Positions 9,885 through 22,779 of a stretch of 64,000 nucleotides of DNA are shown here, piece after piece. The translations under genes and the position numbers were made by a program. How positions within the stretch are numbered: position 1 is the stretch's first letter; the number at the start of each line of letters is the position of its first letter. The stretch covers positions 434,001 through 498,000 of the forward strand of contig CM022373.1 in the NCBI GenBank assembly GCA_011800155.1, in the 5' to 3' direction. Origin of the DNA: Flammulina velutipes (Eukaryota; Basidiomycota; Agaricomycetes; Agaricales; Physalacriaceae). Below the pieces are notes generated by a model. That model saw nothing but the letters and a program-made list of their open reading frames with translations. It made no database searches and was not told the origin of the DNA.

Positions 9885-11351
9885 ATGTCGTCCAAGCGTA
9901 AATGGGATCAACCTGGCCCGGACGGCGCACCAGCAGAGGAAGGCGCGACAAAGACTGCCAACGACGCAGCAGCAGCAGCAGCGGCCATAGCTGCAAAAAT
10001 TGCAGCCCAGTTCGCGGCAGGAGGCTTGAAGGACACCCAGGACGCTGCTTTTTCTAAAGATATTGATATCAACGACGCAAGAAATCGTTATGTAGTTACA
10101 AAGGGAACCACACAGCAGGACGTACGTCGCACCCTTCACTTTACTGTCAATTGCTCAAAAAATGGCTCCTCTAGATTCATGACCTTACCGGCGCTTCAAT
10201 AAGCACCAAAGGTGTCTGGTACCCCGACAGAAGCAAAGCAACCGAAAAGGACCCTCCGCTCTACCTGCATATTACTGCGCCCAGCTCAGATTCACTCGAG
10301 AAAGCCGTCACCATGATCAACGAGCACCTCACCGCCGAGCTTGGCTCTTTGGTTGAAGACAAGAAGGACAGGCTCCGAGAAAGGGTCCGTAATTCCAGTA
10401 TAACCGCTTACCCGATACTCATCGTCTATTGCAGAGAAAATGGCCCGAAGAAAAGCTCCCGGTCGGCCTCGAGTCGATAAGAAATTTCCACATCCGTGCC
10501 AAAGTTGTCGGTCCACAGGTGCGTTGTGTTTTTCTACTCCAGACATTTTCTGACTTTGCGCTTAGGGCCAATTTGTCAAGTATATCCAGCAGGAAACAGG
10601 TACTCGTGTCCAAGTCAAGGGCATTGGTTCAGCCTTTATCGAGCCAGAAACTGGTAAAGAGAGCGATGAACCTCTCTATATCCATATCACGTAGAGTTCT
10701 CTCACCCATCCGCCATATTCCTATGCTAACAGACTACAGCGGACCCGAAGAAAACCAAGTCGCCAGAGCAAAAGTACTCGCAGAAGATCTCCTCTTGGTT
10801 GTTCGAGCAGAACACACAAAGGCAGCATCCGCCGCACAGGTTCAACAAATGGAACTGCACCAAGCCCAGCTACAATACGCAGCGTACTCGGTGGGTCACC
10901 TATCCTCTTATTCTTTCCTGATCTACCGCTTCGGTGTAGCTTGACATGAATCCCGGTGATGTATGAGAAACCTGTTGATCTAACTTCTAACTTTCGTAGG
11001 GATATGGTGCCCAAGCGCCTCCTCCTCCTGGAGCTGCCCCACCTCCACCGCCTGGAGATCAACCACCGCCCCCACCAGGTGGCGAGCAATCTCAAGCCAT
11101 GCAAGGCCCCGATCCCTCAAATCCCGAAGCATTCGCCCAATACTGGTTCGTACTCTTCCTTGCCAACTCGTCGTTGTGTTAAAACTATAACCAGGGCTGC
11201 CTACGGATACGATGTCAATTCTGACCAGTTCAAGGAATGGATGGCCTCGCAACAGCAGGCTTATAGTCAGTATTATGCCCAATCTTATGGTACGGCGCCT
11301 GCGCCTCCTCCATCGCAGCCCGACCAGCCTCCACCTCCACCTCCACCTTAG
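9885..11351 (+). CDS. KHDC4-like (BLOM7) KH-domain RNA-binding protein
   Basis: Seven exons: 9885-10121, 10175-10384, 10435-10518, 10566-10690, 10740-10890, 11000-11145 and 11195-11351, about 369 residues in one continuous frame. The N-terminus starts MSSKRKWDQPGP and has an Ala-rich stretch. It is followed by the INDARNRYVVTKGTTQQDI segment and a KH domain (TGASISTKGVWYPD, then PLYLHITAPSSDSLEKA). A second KH-like region carries the nucleic-acid binding GQFVKYIQQETG loop and GSAFIEPETG. The C-terminus is Pro/Gln/Tyr-rich (runs of PPPP, QQQAYSQYYAQSYG). This architecture matches the KHDC4 family of splicing-associated proteins, so a role in pre-mRNA splicing is inferred. Several intron donors are weak (GTCCGT), but only these joins keep the frame. 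Confidence 0.85.
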
Positions 11352-11475
11352 CCATGATCTTGAACGGACGCTGCTTCGTCCTTTAAAACTCATCTTTCCC
11401 TGTAATGTATACAAACAAGTGTGATGATATTTTGTGGGTATATTCTGTACTAGAACCACTGATATGAATTCAATG

Positions 11476-14400
11476 CTACGCCAGAGAATATTGCGAAAGA
11501 TGATATGATTCCTGATGTGTGGAAATCGGAGCAGAGCGATATGAAGGTGAATGTGGTGGGGAGTAGGAGGTGGGGAAGTATGTAGCGTTTGAGGGAGATG
11601 CGAGGGAGCCGGGGAGGTATAGTGGGATGGTGGGTATGAGCTCAAAGACGTGCTGGGTTATAGAACGCGATTGGTGCGCCAAGCTTTCGCTGGCGGATGA
11701 GACTACGTGGACACGGGCGTCCTGCGTTATACGCTCCTCGATACTGGAGCCTGTGTCGTCTGGCGTCATGGGATTCGGCAAGTGGGTGCCCCGTCCATCC
11801 CATATACAATGCATGTTGTGGCCCGGTATTATTTGCGCCAGCCGGCCAGTCTGGATATGCCGAACCTCGATGAAACGGGTGTCGAATAGTAGAATATAAG
11901 GTGAATGCATGGCCACGCGCTCTGCGGTCCCTTCCCATTCAACAGGCCCAGTATGACGGCTCGCGTCGCCGCGTTTGTCAACGTAGACGCCGAATTCTAT
12001 TCAATGTCGTTAGATGCATGCCATATCAGTGATTCTGGAGAACTTACCGTCATAGCAAAGGAGAAACTCCGTGGGGCCTGTACGGAACATGCCTATCGGA
12101 CGACACGCGTCACATCGCTTGTTCAACGTCGAGGCTGTCGAGTCCTCCCGGTTGCCGCGACTGGGGATAGTCTTGCTCTTGAAACTGCAGAACAGGGGAT
12201 TAGCACAAGAAGAGAGAAAGACGCAAGGAACGTACTCCATCAGATCCATGATCTCAAAACCTTTGGTATGCAGTATCGCGATCTTGCTCCTCAAAAACAC
12301 AATGTCGGACGCTTCAGAAGGTATGAAGAACTCTCGGTATTCGCGGAACCAGTCAGACTTGGTTGACCGAAATCCGAATCGAGAAATCGCGGGTACAGGT
12401 TTAGAACGCTCATTGATCTTTTCGATGACCGGCTCGAGGACATAGAAACTGCTTTCCAACTGCGAAGAGGACTTGATGTCAATCACAAAACCACATAGTT
12501 GAATGACTAGACTTACACCTTTCTTCCTCATCCATATCACCAACGTTCGTCCATACAGCTGGCCCACTGCAAAGAACTGGACGTCCTTGTTCCCGTTCAG
12601 CTTTTGCGGCGTCTGGTTGATATGGGTGCTTGTGGGAGATGAAGGGACTAATGCCTCGATGTGATACGCGAATAGTGACTTGTCCGCCAACACAAGGAAG
12701 ATCCCAAAATCCTCGAGCATCGTACACTGCGAGACAGATTTAAGATGCAAGACCCTACGCATCGCTGTTCGTAACCTAGTTAGCAACAATGCAAAAAGAC
12801 AGGTCACTGGATTCCTCACATCGAGAATCATGACGGAAACCGATCCAGACACCCTCCGCGCAACCAATAGCCACAAGCGCGCGGCCATCCCCCGTATCTA
12901 TACACATCCGTCAATCATCATATTCACCACTTCGCTCCATAACTCACTAAATGGCACCGAACACGTAACCTTCCCAGTAAACGCCTGTTCAGGATTCCAA
13001 GAAGACGGTGACGCTCCAGCAAGCATCGAGGGTAGCATAAAAGTATCAGTGCTCAGCGTCTCAATCTCAAACACCCTGTTCGACTCTTGCACAACCTTGC
13101 GTAGGCCAAGAGCTTCCTCGAGCTTGTCCTTCCACTCATTACGCGACTGGGCGGATTCGGCGTACAGAATGAAGTTCCCGCCTAGTCGACCGTTGCAGTG
13201 GATTGTACAGGGATACACGGATCTCGCGTCCACTGCTGTTTCGGGAGACCGAGGACCAGATGCATTTGTCCCGGAGTCGAGCGTAGCGTGTCGCTCGCCT
13301 CCTCGCAAATTCCGTAGAAGACCTGTTCCTCGTTGTGTTGGAGGGTCGGTGAAGTTGACAAGTGTCAGTAAATCAAGAGGTATTGGCTGGGGACCATGAG
13401 AATGGGTTTTCACGTAAACGAAAGAAGACTTACTCGACGGTTGACGTGGTATCTGGTAACACCATCTCTTTCCCGGGGCTTTGTCATGACCACTGAGCAG
13501 AACTATTGATTTTTGAGTTCTTCATCAGAGAAAACTAGATCTTACGATAATTGTCAAAGAGCAAGACGTGCAGCTCAGACCACCCGTTCCATTCGAGGCC
13601 GCTTTCCGGTTGCCTTAATAGCTTTCCGGTATAGATGAGCGATCGATTACGATCGAGCAAGTCCATGTCCTGTCAATACATCAGCCCTAGACACCACGAA
13701 AGATGAGAAGAGCACATACGATAAATTCACCAGCCTTGAAGGTAATATTTGAATTATACCTCCACAAGTCAACCTTCTGCTTCGCCGACACAACACCAGG
13801 TTCTGTATCCTTCCCTAGTGATTTGATGACCTCAAGAACCTCTGGTATCTCCCTCTTATCGTCGTGGCCCGGTGGCGTTTCGTCCAAAATGCCTCGCAAG
13901 AGCAGCTCATAGCGCAAAAGACGCGGGATCGGCCTGTTGATAAAGTTTTTCATGTCTAGACGATGTGCGTCTGGATGTTTGACAGCTTCCTAGAGTAAAA
14001 TTCTATTGAGAACCAACACCTATATAGGCAGGATATGAGAATGCTCACATTGACAAAATCCTTGAAGAGAGCATTTCTCGCAAGTTCGTCGTCAATTCGG
14101 TATGACGCTATCGGGTAATTTGGGATGTACTCGAGATAGGCTTCCCGAAAATTGAGCGCGGCATCGAACACGGCGGCGGTGATGCTTCGTATCCTGGGAT
14201 GCTCTTCCCGTTGGATTTCGTGGAATTTGTCGACCAATCGACGATGGTGGGCGTGCAGTTCTGCGAAATTATGGAAGACGTCAGATATGAACTGGTCAAG
14301 CTGATCCGGATTGATAATGGGAGGAACAGCAGTGCGGAGAGGTCGAATGTACATCTACAGGAGAAATTTTCAGCATAGATACTATGACAATAAACAGTGC

Positions 14401-17097
14401 ATACGTCTTCGATATTCTCAAGATCCTTGACATACGCCATTTCGCCCTTGATCAACTCGAATATTATTCTGAGTCCATAGTGAGCGAATATTGAATTAAT
14501 AAAATATAAATACTTACGCCTGACGCTTGCATTCCTCTTTCGACATCGTTTGTCTGATTTCTGGAGCGACGATATCGTGCCATTCCCATTTTCCGGGCGT
14601 GCCTCTTCCCATCGCGGATTGGAATGTCTGTAGTTGTGCCACGGTCTGTAGGTTCTTGATCGCCTCGATGGCTTCTGTCAGAAAGTCGCCATCCGGGTTC
14701 CCTTCAGTCGTCTCGTGTAGGACCGCTTCCAGAAGAACAGGATATTTCTGGAGATGCTCGGAAGGCCGTTCGAGAAAATGCTTCAGAGCGCGCATCGGTT
14801 CCCCAGGTCGGGCAGTGTCTCGAGCGCATTGCTACCACAACGTTAGTTCCATCAAAGAACGCATAAAAAGACGACAAACCTCGAGAAACAGCCTAAACTC
14901 GGAATTTTCCTCTGTCTCCTCTCGTAACCTCTTTTCTGCTAGTGGATGATGTCCTATGTAGGTCGGATAGGCTAACCTGAACTCTGTGGCGGCGTCCAGA
15001 AATATATCGCCGATTCTTTGTATCACAGGTGATTGTTCTCGTTGGCGAACATACATGACTTCCAGTAGGCGTCGATTACACTCTCTGAGATCTAGTATGT
15101 TACCGAATATATCGTCGATGAAGTCGTCAATATCCGCATTAACAAGTGGAGGATTTGCATTGCGTAATGGACGGATGAAGACATTTTCGACAATGTCCAA
15201 GTCTTTGATGTATTGCTCTTCCTTGTTGATCAGTTTGTGGATAATCCTGATGGAAGAAGTCAGTCAGTAAATCATCATCACGTCCAAAAGAAAATCTCTA
15301 CGTTTGCCGGTTGATCTCCTTGTCAGGTAGAGATATCAACACTTCATGGGCGACAACGTTGATCCATTCCTGTCTTACGCCACTGTTGAAATCTTCTGTT
15401 GTTGCCGTTGCCGCCACCATCGTCTCGCCCTGGTAAAGGATCAGAAGATGCTTGTGCAGAACCATTGGTGACACAGACCTTGCGCGGACATCGGGGGGCG
15501 TAGCATAACGCACCGTCGTCGCACCCCGGCGAGTAGCATTTGCTCAGGATCGTGACCACCCCAGTTGGCAGCTCCGCCCTTTCCGGAGGACCATCGGACG
15601 CGCCTCCTGGTAGGTCATCTAGGAACATATAGACATCCTCCACGCCGTCCTGCAGGACCCGACCTCCCCATTCTACCTCGTAGAAAAATAATTGACTTTG
15701 CAAACTTCGCGCTACCTGCAACGCGGCTCTTCGATCGCTTGTCGATATACCGTGATTTATTGCCAGTTCGCGTTGTATTTGAGATTGTATGGTTGACTAG
15801 GAGAGAGTGAGCTAAGTTGAGGGTCATTCAGGAAGATACGCACAACAATATCCTTGCCAGTAAACGCGCGCGGATAAGGAATGCTGCCCTTGACATGAGT
15901 CCCTCTGGGCACTTTGTCGCGCAGCTGCGTGGCTATATGGGAAAGTAATGAGAAGTTGACGAAACGGGACTCGTCCTCCTCCTCTTCCTCGTCCCAGTAA
16001 CCTTCCTCGTCGACCTCTGAATGCAAGCCGAGGGAAGGGCTTTGACGGTTTCCAAAACCTGAAGATAACTCTTGCAGTATGTCGGTGTTCCGTCGGGTAG
16101 GGTTGCTGGGGCCAGCTAAGCTTGGTGATGAGTAACTGTACGCATCAGAAGGAGAGTATGAGTTGAAGGAGCTCGATGAATTGACGCGGTCAAAGGTAGA
16201 CGGATCGGGAGTTTGGGGTTCGGATGGGAGATGCAGCTGAGGTGATGGTATTGAGGGAGGCCCGTCATACGTATTGTCTACCGCGCGTCGATTAGCATTG
16301 CATCGCTGAAAGAAGGGAAGTAGACGGACATGAAGAGGGCGAATACATGGATTCCGGCATTTCGGTGGTTGGCGGTTCTGGAATCCAGCTGCTGCGAGGG
16401 TCGAAGGCAACATGTTGCTGCTGCTGCTGAATGTACTGTGAGGATGGGGGCGTGTAGGCCGGCGTGTCGTCTAGAATTTTGCGATCGGAGGACTCTTCTG
16501 AGGACGCGTACCTCTGTCCGGGGACAATGGGAGCGCCGGCGCCTGGCGGTCGCGAGGATCCTGGGCGACTCATAGAATGGACACTGGTTGTGAATGAAGA
16601 GGATCTGTCCAGATTGAAGGTGGATGTTATTATTGACGGTGAATCAGTGGGTGAAGGACTGAAGAAGCCATTGGAGGAGCCGGGCGTCGAAGGCAGGTTG
16701 CGCGAGGACATTGCGTCGGAATCTATGCTGAAAGCACGGGTGTTGGCGCGAGAACTGGTGGTGAGCGATGGAGAGGCGGGGGAAGATGATCCTGGCGTCG
16801 GTGGCAGTGGGCGGCGCGCATTGGGCTTCGTTGGAGGAGGTGGTCGCGGAGAGAGCTCTTCAGCATCTATACTGTCGTCTGGCCGAACACTGTCAATCAC
16901 ACCGCGAGAAAGCAAGAGGGATACACACAGGTTGGCGCCGGCGTCGTGGTGAGCATCGGCAGCGCTGCCCACTGGTAGGGCGACATGGGGGCCACTGGCG
17001 ACGTCTCTGGGGTGTATCCCGTCCATACTTTATCGTAGAGAATGTTGAATTCGGTATCGTTGGGAGCGTGTTCATCGCTTGAAAGGCCTGGAGACAT
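11476..17097 (-). CDS. Rho1-type guanine-nucleotide exchange factor: DEP, tandem DH modules, PH, CNH
   Basis: Large multi-exon gene (about 15 exons, mostly 45-60-nt introns); the ATG at 17097 opens MSPGLSSDEHAPND. The order is: a long Ser/Pro-rich N-terminus (16900-16000, with a Gln run); a DEP-like domain (LLSHIATQLRDKVPRG, 15950-15340); a first DH-like module (15410-14514); a second, canonical DH module (14500-13690, containing LDMKNFINRPIPRLLRYELL); a PH region (13690-12900, including WSELHVLLFDNYLVLL); and a CNH domain (12890-11500). DH-PH-CNH proteins of the Rom1/Rom2 type activate Rho1 in the cell-wall integrity pathway at the plasma membrane, and that role is inferred here. The second DH module and CNH look complete. 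The tandem DH arrangement is unusual and is supported by a clean splice bridging the two modules (CKRQ-A-IIFELI). Exon borders in the PH/CNH part are approximate. Confidence 0.88.
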
Positions 17098-17292
17098 ATT
17101 TAATATGGATCCTGGGCCGTGGCCAACCAGAGGACGACGTTGAGAAATATATAACGTCGGAGGCTGCGTCCAAGGAGAGGTCCCACCAAACCAGTGCAGT
17201 GGTTGCAAAACACAGGAATCTAAAATCAGGTCCGCATAAGGCAACTGTCCTTCTTCAATGACCCCCACCCTCGATCTTCTTCTCCGCTTACA

Positions 17293-18547
17293 ATGTCGGA
17301 CGATCCCAAAAAGACTTCTTCTGTCCACGATGTCAGCCAGGAAAAACCCGCATTTGGCTCTCGGTGAGGCGGCTCCATCCTGCTTCCTTATCACCCGTTC
17401 AATCTCTCCAGTTTTCTAACAGATGAAAGCAAAGTTTGGACAAAGAACGCATGGGACCATGTACCGCCCCCAGACGATCAAGACGACATTATCGCTGCAG
17501 CACTGTCAAAACAGCGCGCAGCACCCGTCCCAGACGACGACAGACTCGTATACCACGAAAAACCTGCAAAATTCTGGGACAACTTTTACAAGAACAACGC
17601 CAGCAACTTTTTCAGAGACAGAAAATGGTGCGTCCCAGCTGCCATGGATACTGCACTGCTTCAACAAAACACAGGCTGCACAACGAGTTTCCAGAGCTCG
17701 TATCCAAGACGCGCGCCCATGCCGGACCAGCCGTCATCGCAGAAATCGGCTGTGGCGCAGGAAACTCTGTCTTCCCCCTCCTGGCTTCCAACGAAAACCC
17801 CGAACTGTCTCTCCTCGCCTACGACTACTCACATCACGCAGTTAAGCTCGTCCAAAACAACTCCTTGTACACTTCCCCACCTATGGGTACTATACATGCA
17901 GAACCCTGGGATCTATCTTCGTCAAGTCTACCACCATCCGTCCAGCCAGGCACTGTCGACATCGTTGTCCTCGTATTTGTTCTCAGCGCACTGCATCCTG
18001 ACGAGTGGCGCCAAGCACTAACAAACGTGCACGCTATGCTGAAGCCTGGTGGAAAGATCATGCTACGAGACTACGGCCGCCACGACCTGACCCAGCTAAG
18101 GTTCAAAGGTGGACGACTGCTCGATGACAACTTCTACATCAGAGGAGACAAGACACGAGTTTATTTCTTTGCGCTTGGTATGTTCCAATAAACCTGGCTC
18201 TGTGATACCAATTCCTCAATGTTCCCATAGACGAGTTATCCTTGATATTCACCGGATCCCATCTGCCCGATGGAACACATCGCGTTATCACCAGGACCGT
18301 CGTTGAAGACGACGTGGATGCGGAATCTGAACCATCACGGACACTAAATTGTACCGCTACAGAGGAAGTTACTGCCACCACCACACCATCTTTTGCAGAT
18401 GTTCACCCTAATCTACCATTCAAAGACTGCCCTCATCCGCTCTTCATCGCGGAACAGCTAGGTGTGGACCGACGTCTTCTTCTCAACAGGAAAAGGCAGC
18501 TCAAAATGTATCGTGTTTGGATGCAAGGCAGATTCGAAAAATTGTAG
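17293..18547 (+). CDS. tRNA (cytosine-32) N3-methyltransferase, METTL2/Trm140 family
   Basis: Four exons: 17293-17363, 17412-17627, 17675-18177 and 18231-18547, 368 residues. After a short N-terminus comes FGSRFLTDESKVWTKNAWD, the family's FGxRxL and NAWDHV signature, then FWDNFYKNNASNFFRDRKWL and the FPEL stretch. The SAM-binding motif I is IAEIGCGAGNSVFPLL and the acidic motif II is LLAYDYSHHAV; LKPGGKIMLRDYGRHDLTQLRF is a strong METTL2/6/8-type block, followed by NFYIRGDKTRVYFF. These enzymes make 3-methylcytidine at position 32 of the anticodon loop of some tRNAs, using S-adenosylmethionine. The intron 1 acceptor was chosen at 17411 because the later AG gives an immediate stop. It is divergent to the Rho GEF (195 bp between start codons). 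Confidence 0.92.
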
Positions 18548-18615
18548 CGATCGTGGCAGCATGAGTACATACATTATCGTCCGTTAATTTGACACCTATA
18601 AATAACATATCGACT

Positions 18616-20091
18616 TCATACCTCTTCCCTTGCATTTCTATTTCGCTCTTCCCCTCCAGCCCTTCGTTCATCGACATCATCAGAGCTTCTCGACGCACCG
18701 CTGACCACGTCCATATCCACCGTTCTCCTCGTATCCACCCCCAACGGAAATGACACCGATTTACTTCCCATCTGAGCGGCAGGATTGAACTGCAGCGTGG
18801 AGAGCTCCGGAGTGTACGGACTTCTTCCTGAGCTTGAGTCGACGACCATGCTGCCTATATAGTTCGTCTCATTCGAGATGGAGCGTTGCATATTGACGAG
18901 GACGATAATCAATGTTGGGTAGAGACCCTGTATCGTTGTTCAATTGAGATCTTCGAGATAGAGGTGGAGGAACGTACCGAGATCTGGTCACCCAGGGTGC
19001 TCAAAACCATGTACAGGATTATAGCGTTGGACTCAATTGGAATATCAAAGAACAGAATAATTTGTGAGAGCTAAAGCGGTTAACGTTCAGCGCTCAACAC
19101 TAATAAGAAAAACATGCATACCCAGAATAGACAGTAAATAAACCCAGACTCGACGAGGAGCACAAGGACTTTTTCGCTCCTTGACTTGTGATGCCTCCCC
19201 ATCCCACTTTTCAGGAATTGTCGATGTTGCCTGTGATCATTAGTCAATGGATAACAAGTACGAGCGGAACAGCCCCCGCACCATGCTTTTATCGCGATAA
19301 GCGTCGTGGAGGTTACATTCGTGAGCAAAGAGATACCCCACGCAATGGGTTCGCCCCATTGACATACTCTAGATCCTCCCGGAATAGTGCTTTTGGTGGC
19401 GTAACTCTCGCTTGCCAAGCAGTCAAGCGCAATCACCGCGAAGACTAATGAAGCGAGCTTGAATCAGATAGAGAGGACATGGACGAAAGCTTGGTCATAC
19501 CGAAGCAGACGGCCAGCATGGCCATAGGGATGTAGACAAGTCTTTGCAGCTTTCCGCCCTGCCACAGAACCCAAGCGCGCCAAATGACTATGGCATCACC
19601 TATGAGCATCTATGTATCAATTAGGGCTTTATGTATGCCAACGTAGATGAATGGGGGAAGGATGTACATTCATTAAGAACAACGTCTCCATGGGCAAACC
19701 AAAGTGAACGATATCGTCGTTAACCTGGTAAATCCTATCCAATATCGTAAGATCGGGGTATTTGTTGAACGTTCCCTTGAGTACTATGAAGTAGACAGAG
19801 ACATTCATCGCCCATAGACTGCTCGAAGATAGGAAGAGGAGGACGGTGACGACCAGCATGAAAATGGTGGGCCATGTTCGAAGGCCTCTTGAGCTGCTCA
19901 AAACGGTTAACGAAAGAAAATAAAATACAAGATGAGAAGACTGACATCTGGATACGAAGCGCAAACGCGAAGAATACCACATACACCGCCCAGAACAGAC
20001 TTTCGCAGATCACGCTGATCGTGTTTTGTTCTAATTGAAGCCCGAGGAATGAGAGCAAGGATTTGGTTTCGTCGTCCAATGGCGTTGACAT
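18616..20091 (-). CDS. Multi-pass membrane protein of an Agaricomycete-expanded family
   Basis: Start MSTPLDDETKSLL at 20091. Several exons encode hydrophobic helices: SVICESLFWAVYVVFFAFAL, a second helix around TIFMLVVTVLLFL, the loop DLTILDRIYQVNDDIVHFGL, then LIGDAIVIWRAWVLW (19620-19550). Further helices lie at 19440-19100 and near 19050 (ILYMVLSTLG), ending with IIVLVNMQRSISNET and a polar cytoplasmic tail (to 18616). The GDAIVIWRAW-type helix and the VNMQRS end recur in many Agaricomycete membrane proteins of unknown function. About seven transmembrane segments are likely. No catalytic motif is visible. Its 3' end faces the methyltransferase gene (68 bp apart, convergent). Exon borders are not individually certain. 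Confidence 0.7.
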
Positions 20092-20765
20092 GGGTGGGGA
20101 AACGGAGGGGAAAAAGAAGGGAGGAGGAGGAGGGGGGGAAAGCCGCAGCACCTAGTAAGGTGACAATATGGTGGTGGTCTCTTAGTCTTATGTACAAACT
20201 GTCGGAAGTTCAAATTGGCGCGACTCGCCTCAGGGCTGCATTTGATGGTTAATCCTATCCATTTCCCCATCATGAATCATGATAGTGGCAACTGGTCCTG
20301 TCAGTCTGTGGGTGCTTGAAACGCAAGTGTCAGTAGGGTGGGCTACATAGCCAATGTGGTGCGCGTGGAACGAAGCTTCTGTCACCGATGACTCGGAGGC
20401 TGTGGTCCAGGACGAAATTTCATAGCTAGTGCAGGTGCAGTTGTGACGAGTACTGGATAAGCGCATAATGACAAGTTCATGTCTGAAAGCTCCTGGCCTC
20501 AAGCTTCAAGTCGTCAACTTTCAAGGCGTCAGCGTCCGTTATCTTCGATCTCCCAGATGTGTACCAAGTCGTTGACAGGTGTCGCGAAAGCACAGTTTCA
20601 AGTCTATGAAACAAGGAAGCAAGTAAACCTATGTACTCACATTGTTCATGTTCGCAATTCTCATAGTATGGAGAAGAGCCTAGAGGCGCCACATATCCCG
20701 GCATTTTCCGGTGGGAACTTTCTCGCAATCCACGTGAAATATTGGGTGGTTCTTCCATTACCACA
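20092..20765. other. Intergenic region between divergent membrane-protein and F-box genes
   Basis: About 670 bp. A purine-rich run (GGAGGAGGAGGG, near 20130) lies close to the membrane-protein start and becomes a pyrimidine tract on that gene's strand, as is common in fungal promoters. Nothing else is recognised. Confidence 0.4.
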
Positions 20766-22337
20766 ATGTCGAACACAGTGCGTGTACCTCACTGTTATCA
20801 TAAACCACGTACAGAATTTATTATTCATAGGAAAAGACTGGGGACATCATCATCGACTTAAAATCTGTGTCTCCCATCGAGCGCACGCCCGACGACGCTC
20901 TTCTTCAGATATTCGCCCTCTCAGCGAGCTATGCATCAGATCTTTCATATTCCGACGCGTTCCTCCACAGGGCATCCTTGACCTGCCGAACATGGCACCA
21001 ACTTGCCTTATCCCCCACCTTATGGGCCAAGTTCACTCTGACGCTAGATGAAGAGGGAAAGACCCCTCCAGCTGTCATCGCCTCGAAAGTGCTGGAGAGA
21101 TCGGAGCAATGCCCCTTGTCCATCCGTTGCATCATCACCAATTTCCATACCCATTCAATACATGTACTACGATGCAGGGCAGCCATTTCGTGCCTCCTTG
21201 AACAATCACATCGCTGGAAAGCCTTCGCTTGCTCTGTTCCGACTTCCAAATTTGACGCGCAATATTCCCCAGTGCTTACGGTATTTCCTCCAGCTGCCGC
21301 CGGCGCATCTTACCCTCTTTTGGAGCATCTGGAATTCATTGGATGTCAGGTCCCCTCATACTACTTCGAGGGGGAATTCACCAATTCTTTTCTATGTGCC
21401 CCTCGCCTCCAATCATTTCATTTCCAAACACCAAGTCCCTCTATCCACGCACCCTCGATTCACTCCCTTCAGTGGACCAATCTCGTGCGATATACCTGCA
21501 GCTACCACGATAGGGACGTACTTCGTCGTTGCGTCAATCTCAAGACCTACATTATCAACAGCCGTGGAACGAGGTCTGACCAAGTGTATCGTCGCCCAGA
21601 AGATCACCCCCAAGTTAGCAACCCTTCTGTAATCCTTCCTCATCATGGAAATATCCACCGACGATCCAAATACTCTGCTAGGGTGCATCCTCCCTTCGCT
21701 CAGCGACCTGTCATGTTTTATAGAGCCACCAATCAGGTCATACGACAACTTTTTACGAACCGTGAGCCAGTCACGCGCGATCCTCAAACGGTTCTTCACT
21801 GCGTGGGGTGGCAGTCCAGCAAACCGCTATGCTGCTGTTCAAGATTCAGATGATAATTTCAACGCGTTCCTTAGCGCACTCCACGAGACGTGTGGTGGCT
21901 CCCTCGAGATCCTTTCCATCCGTCTTCGGCGTCAACGCGGCCTCGATCAACTTTGTATGATACTCATGAGTTTCGTAGATACCCCAGGTTCCTTCCCGAA
22001 CCTGAGAGAGCTACGGATCTGGGTTTCCACCAATCGCTTCAAGCATGGGTACGGTAAAGATCGGGAGCATCTCATCCCGAATGTAATCACCAGTCGGACC
22101 AGCAACTTGCGTGTATTGGACGTGACGTTCACGCCGCAGGGCAAACCCAAAAGATTTAGAGCCGATGAACTGTCGAAATTGGTCTCGAGAGATACTGTTG
22201 AGAAGGTGGCGTTGCTCGTCACTCAATGTGACGTGAAAGTGACAGTTCAGAGCAAGGTATTTTTTGTTTATTGCCATCCAATGCTACTAGTTCTGACGTA
22301 TATACAGCATCATGGAAGAGGTTGGTCTTGTATTTGA
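20766..22337 (+). CDS. F-box protein, with a probable frameshift
   Basis: A 12-nt first exon (20766-20777, MSNT) spliced to 20831 gives MSNTEKTGDIIIDLKSV, then the F-box IERTPDDALLQIFALS with SLTCRTWHQLALSPTLWAKF. This supplies an ATG that the unspliced frame lacks. A leucine-rich C-terminal region follows (LEHLEFIGC, NLKTYIINSR). Around 21640 the coding signal moves by one base: VILPH in the first frame is followed by MEISTDDPNTLLGC in the next, with no intron signals that join them. The frame then continues (LSDLSCFIEPP, LEILSIRLRRQRG, FPNLRELRIWV) to an intron at 22257 and a stop at 22337. F-box proteins recruit substrates to SCF ubiquitin ligases; the substrate is unknown. This is either a recent pseudogene or a sequencing error. 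Confidence 0.72.
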
Positions 22338-22779
22338 TCTCAGGCAAATGTAAGTATACTACTTATCGTTCAAGGTTTTGCTCAAAAATCCTAGTCGATA
22401 ATTTCTCAGTAATGTTTCCATTGCACGCAAATTACCAACCGAATCCTATCCAGTCTATTCGCCTGCGAGGGTACGAGGACACCTTCCTAGCTCGGCGCTG
22501 GACGCAGGCTTGCACTTGATAAACATCCCTTAGTCGTCAATGGCATCGTATAGTTTCACGGTGACACGAATTATCAAACACACATTGTCTAGCTTCGTTG
22601 TGCAGCAAAGAATTTCGGGAACGAAATATTTCTCGTTTCCTATGTAAGTAATGGTATCAAAGTTACCAGCGCCGAGCGTGGGAACATCCGTTCATTCTCT
22701 CTCCTGTCTCCTATCATGATGTGGTGTTCAAGGAATCCACGTCCAGCCGTCCACGAAGAAGAAGATCACATCATCGACA
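22338..22779. other. Intergenic region
   Basis: About 440 bp with no recognisable coding or RNA signal. A GTAAGT-type donor near 22358 could belong to an alternative 3' end of the F-box gene (stop near 22399). Confidence 0.3.

Noticed and set aside
12071..13399. Plus-strand frames of 124-239 residues
   Set aside because: Antisense of the CNH/PH part of the Rho GEF, which has recognisable domain sequence.
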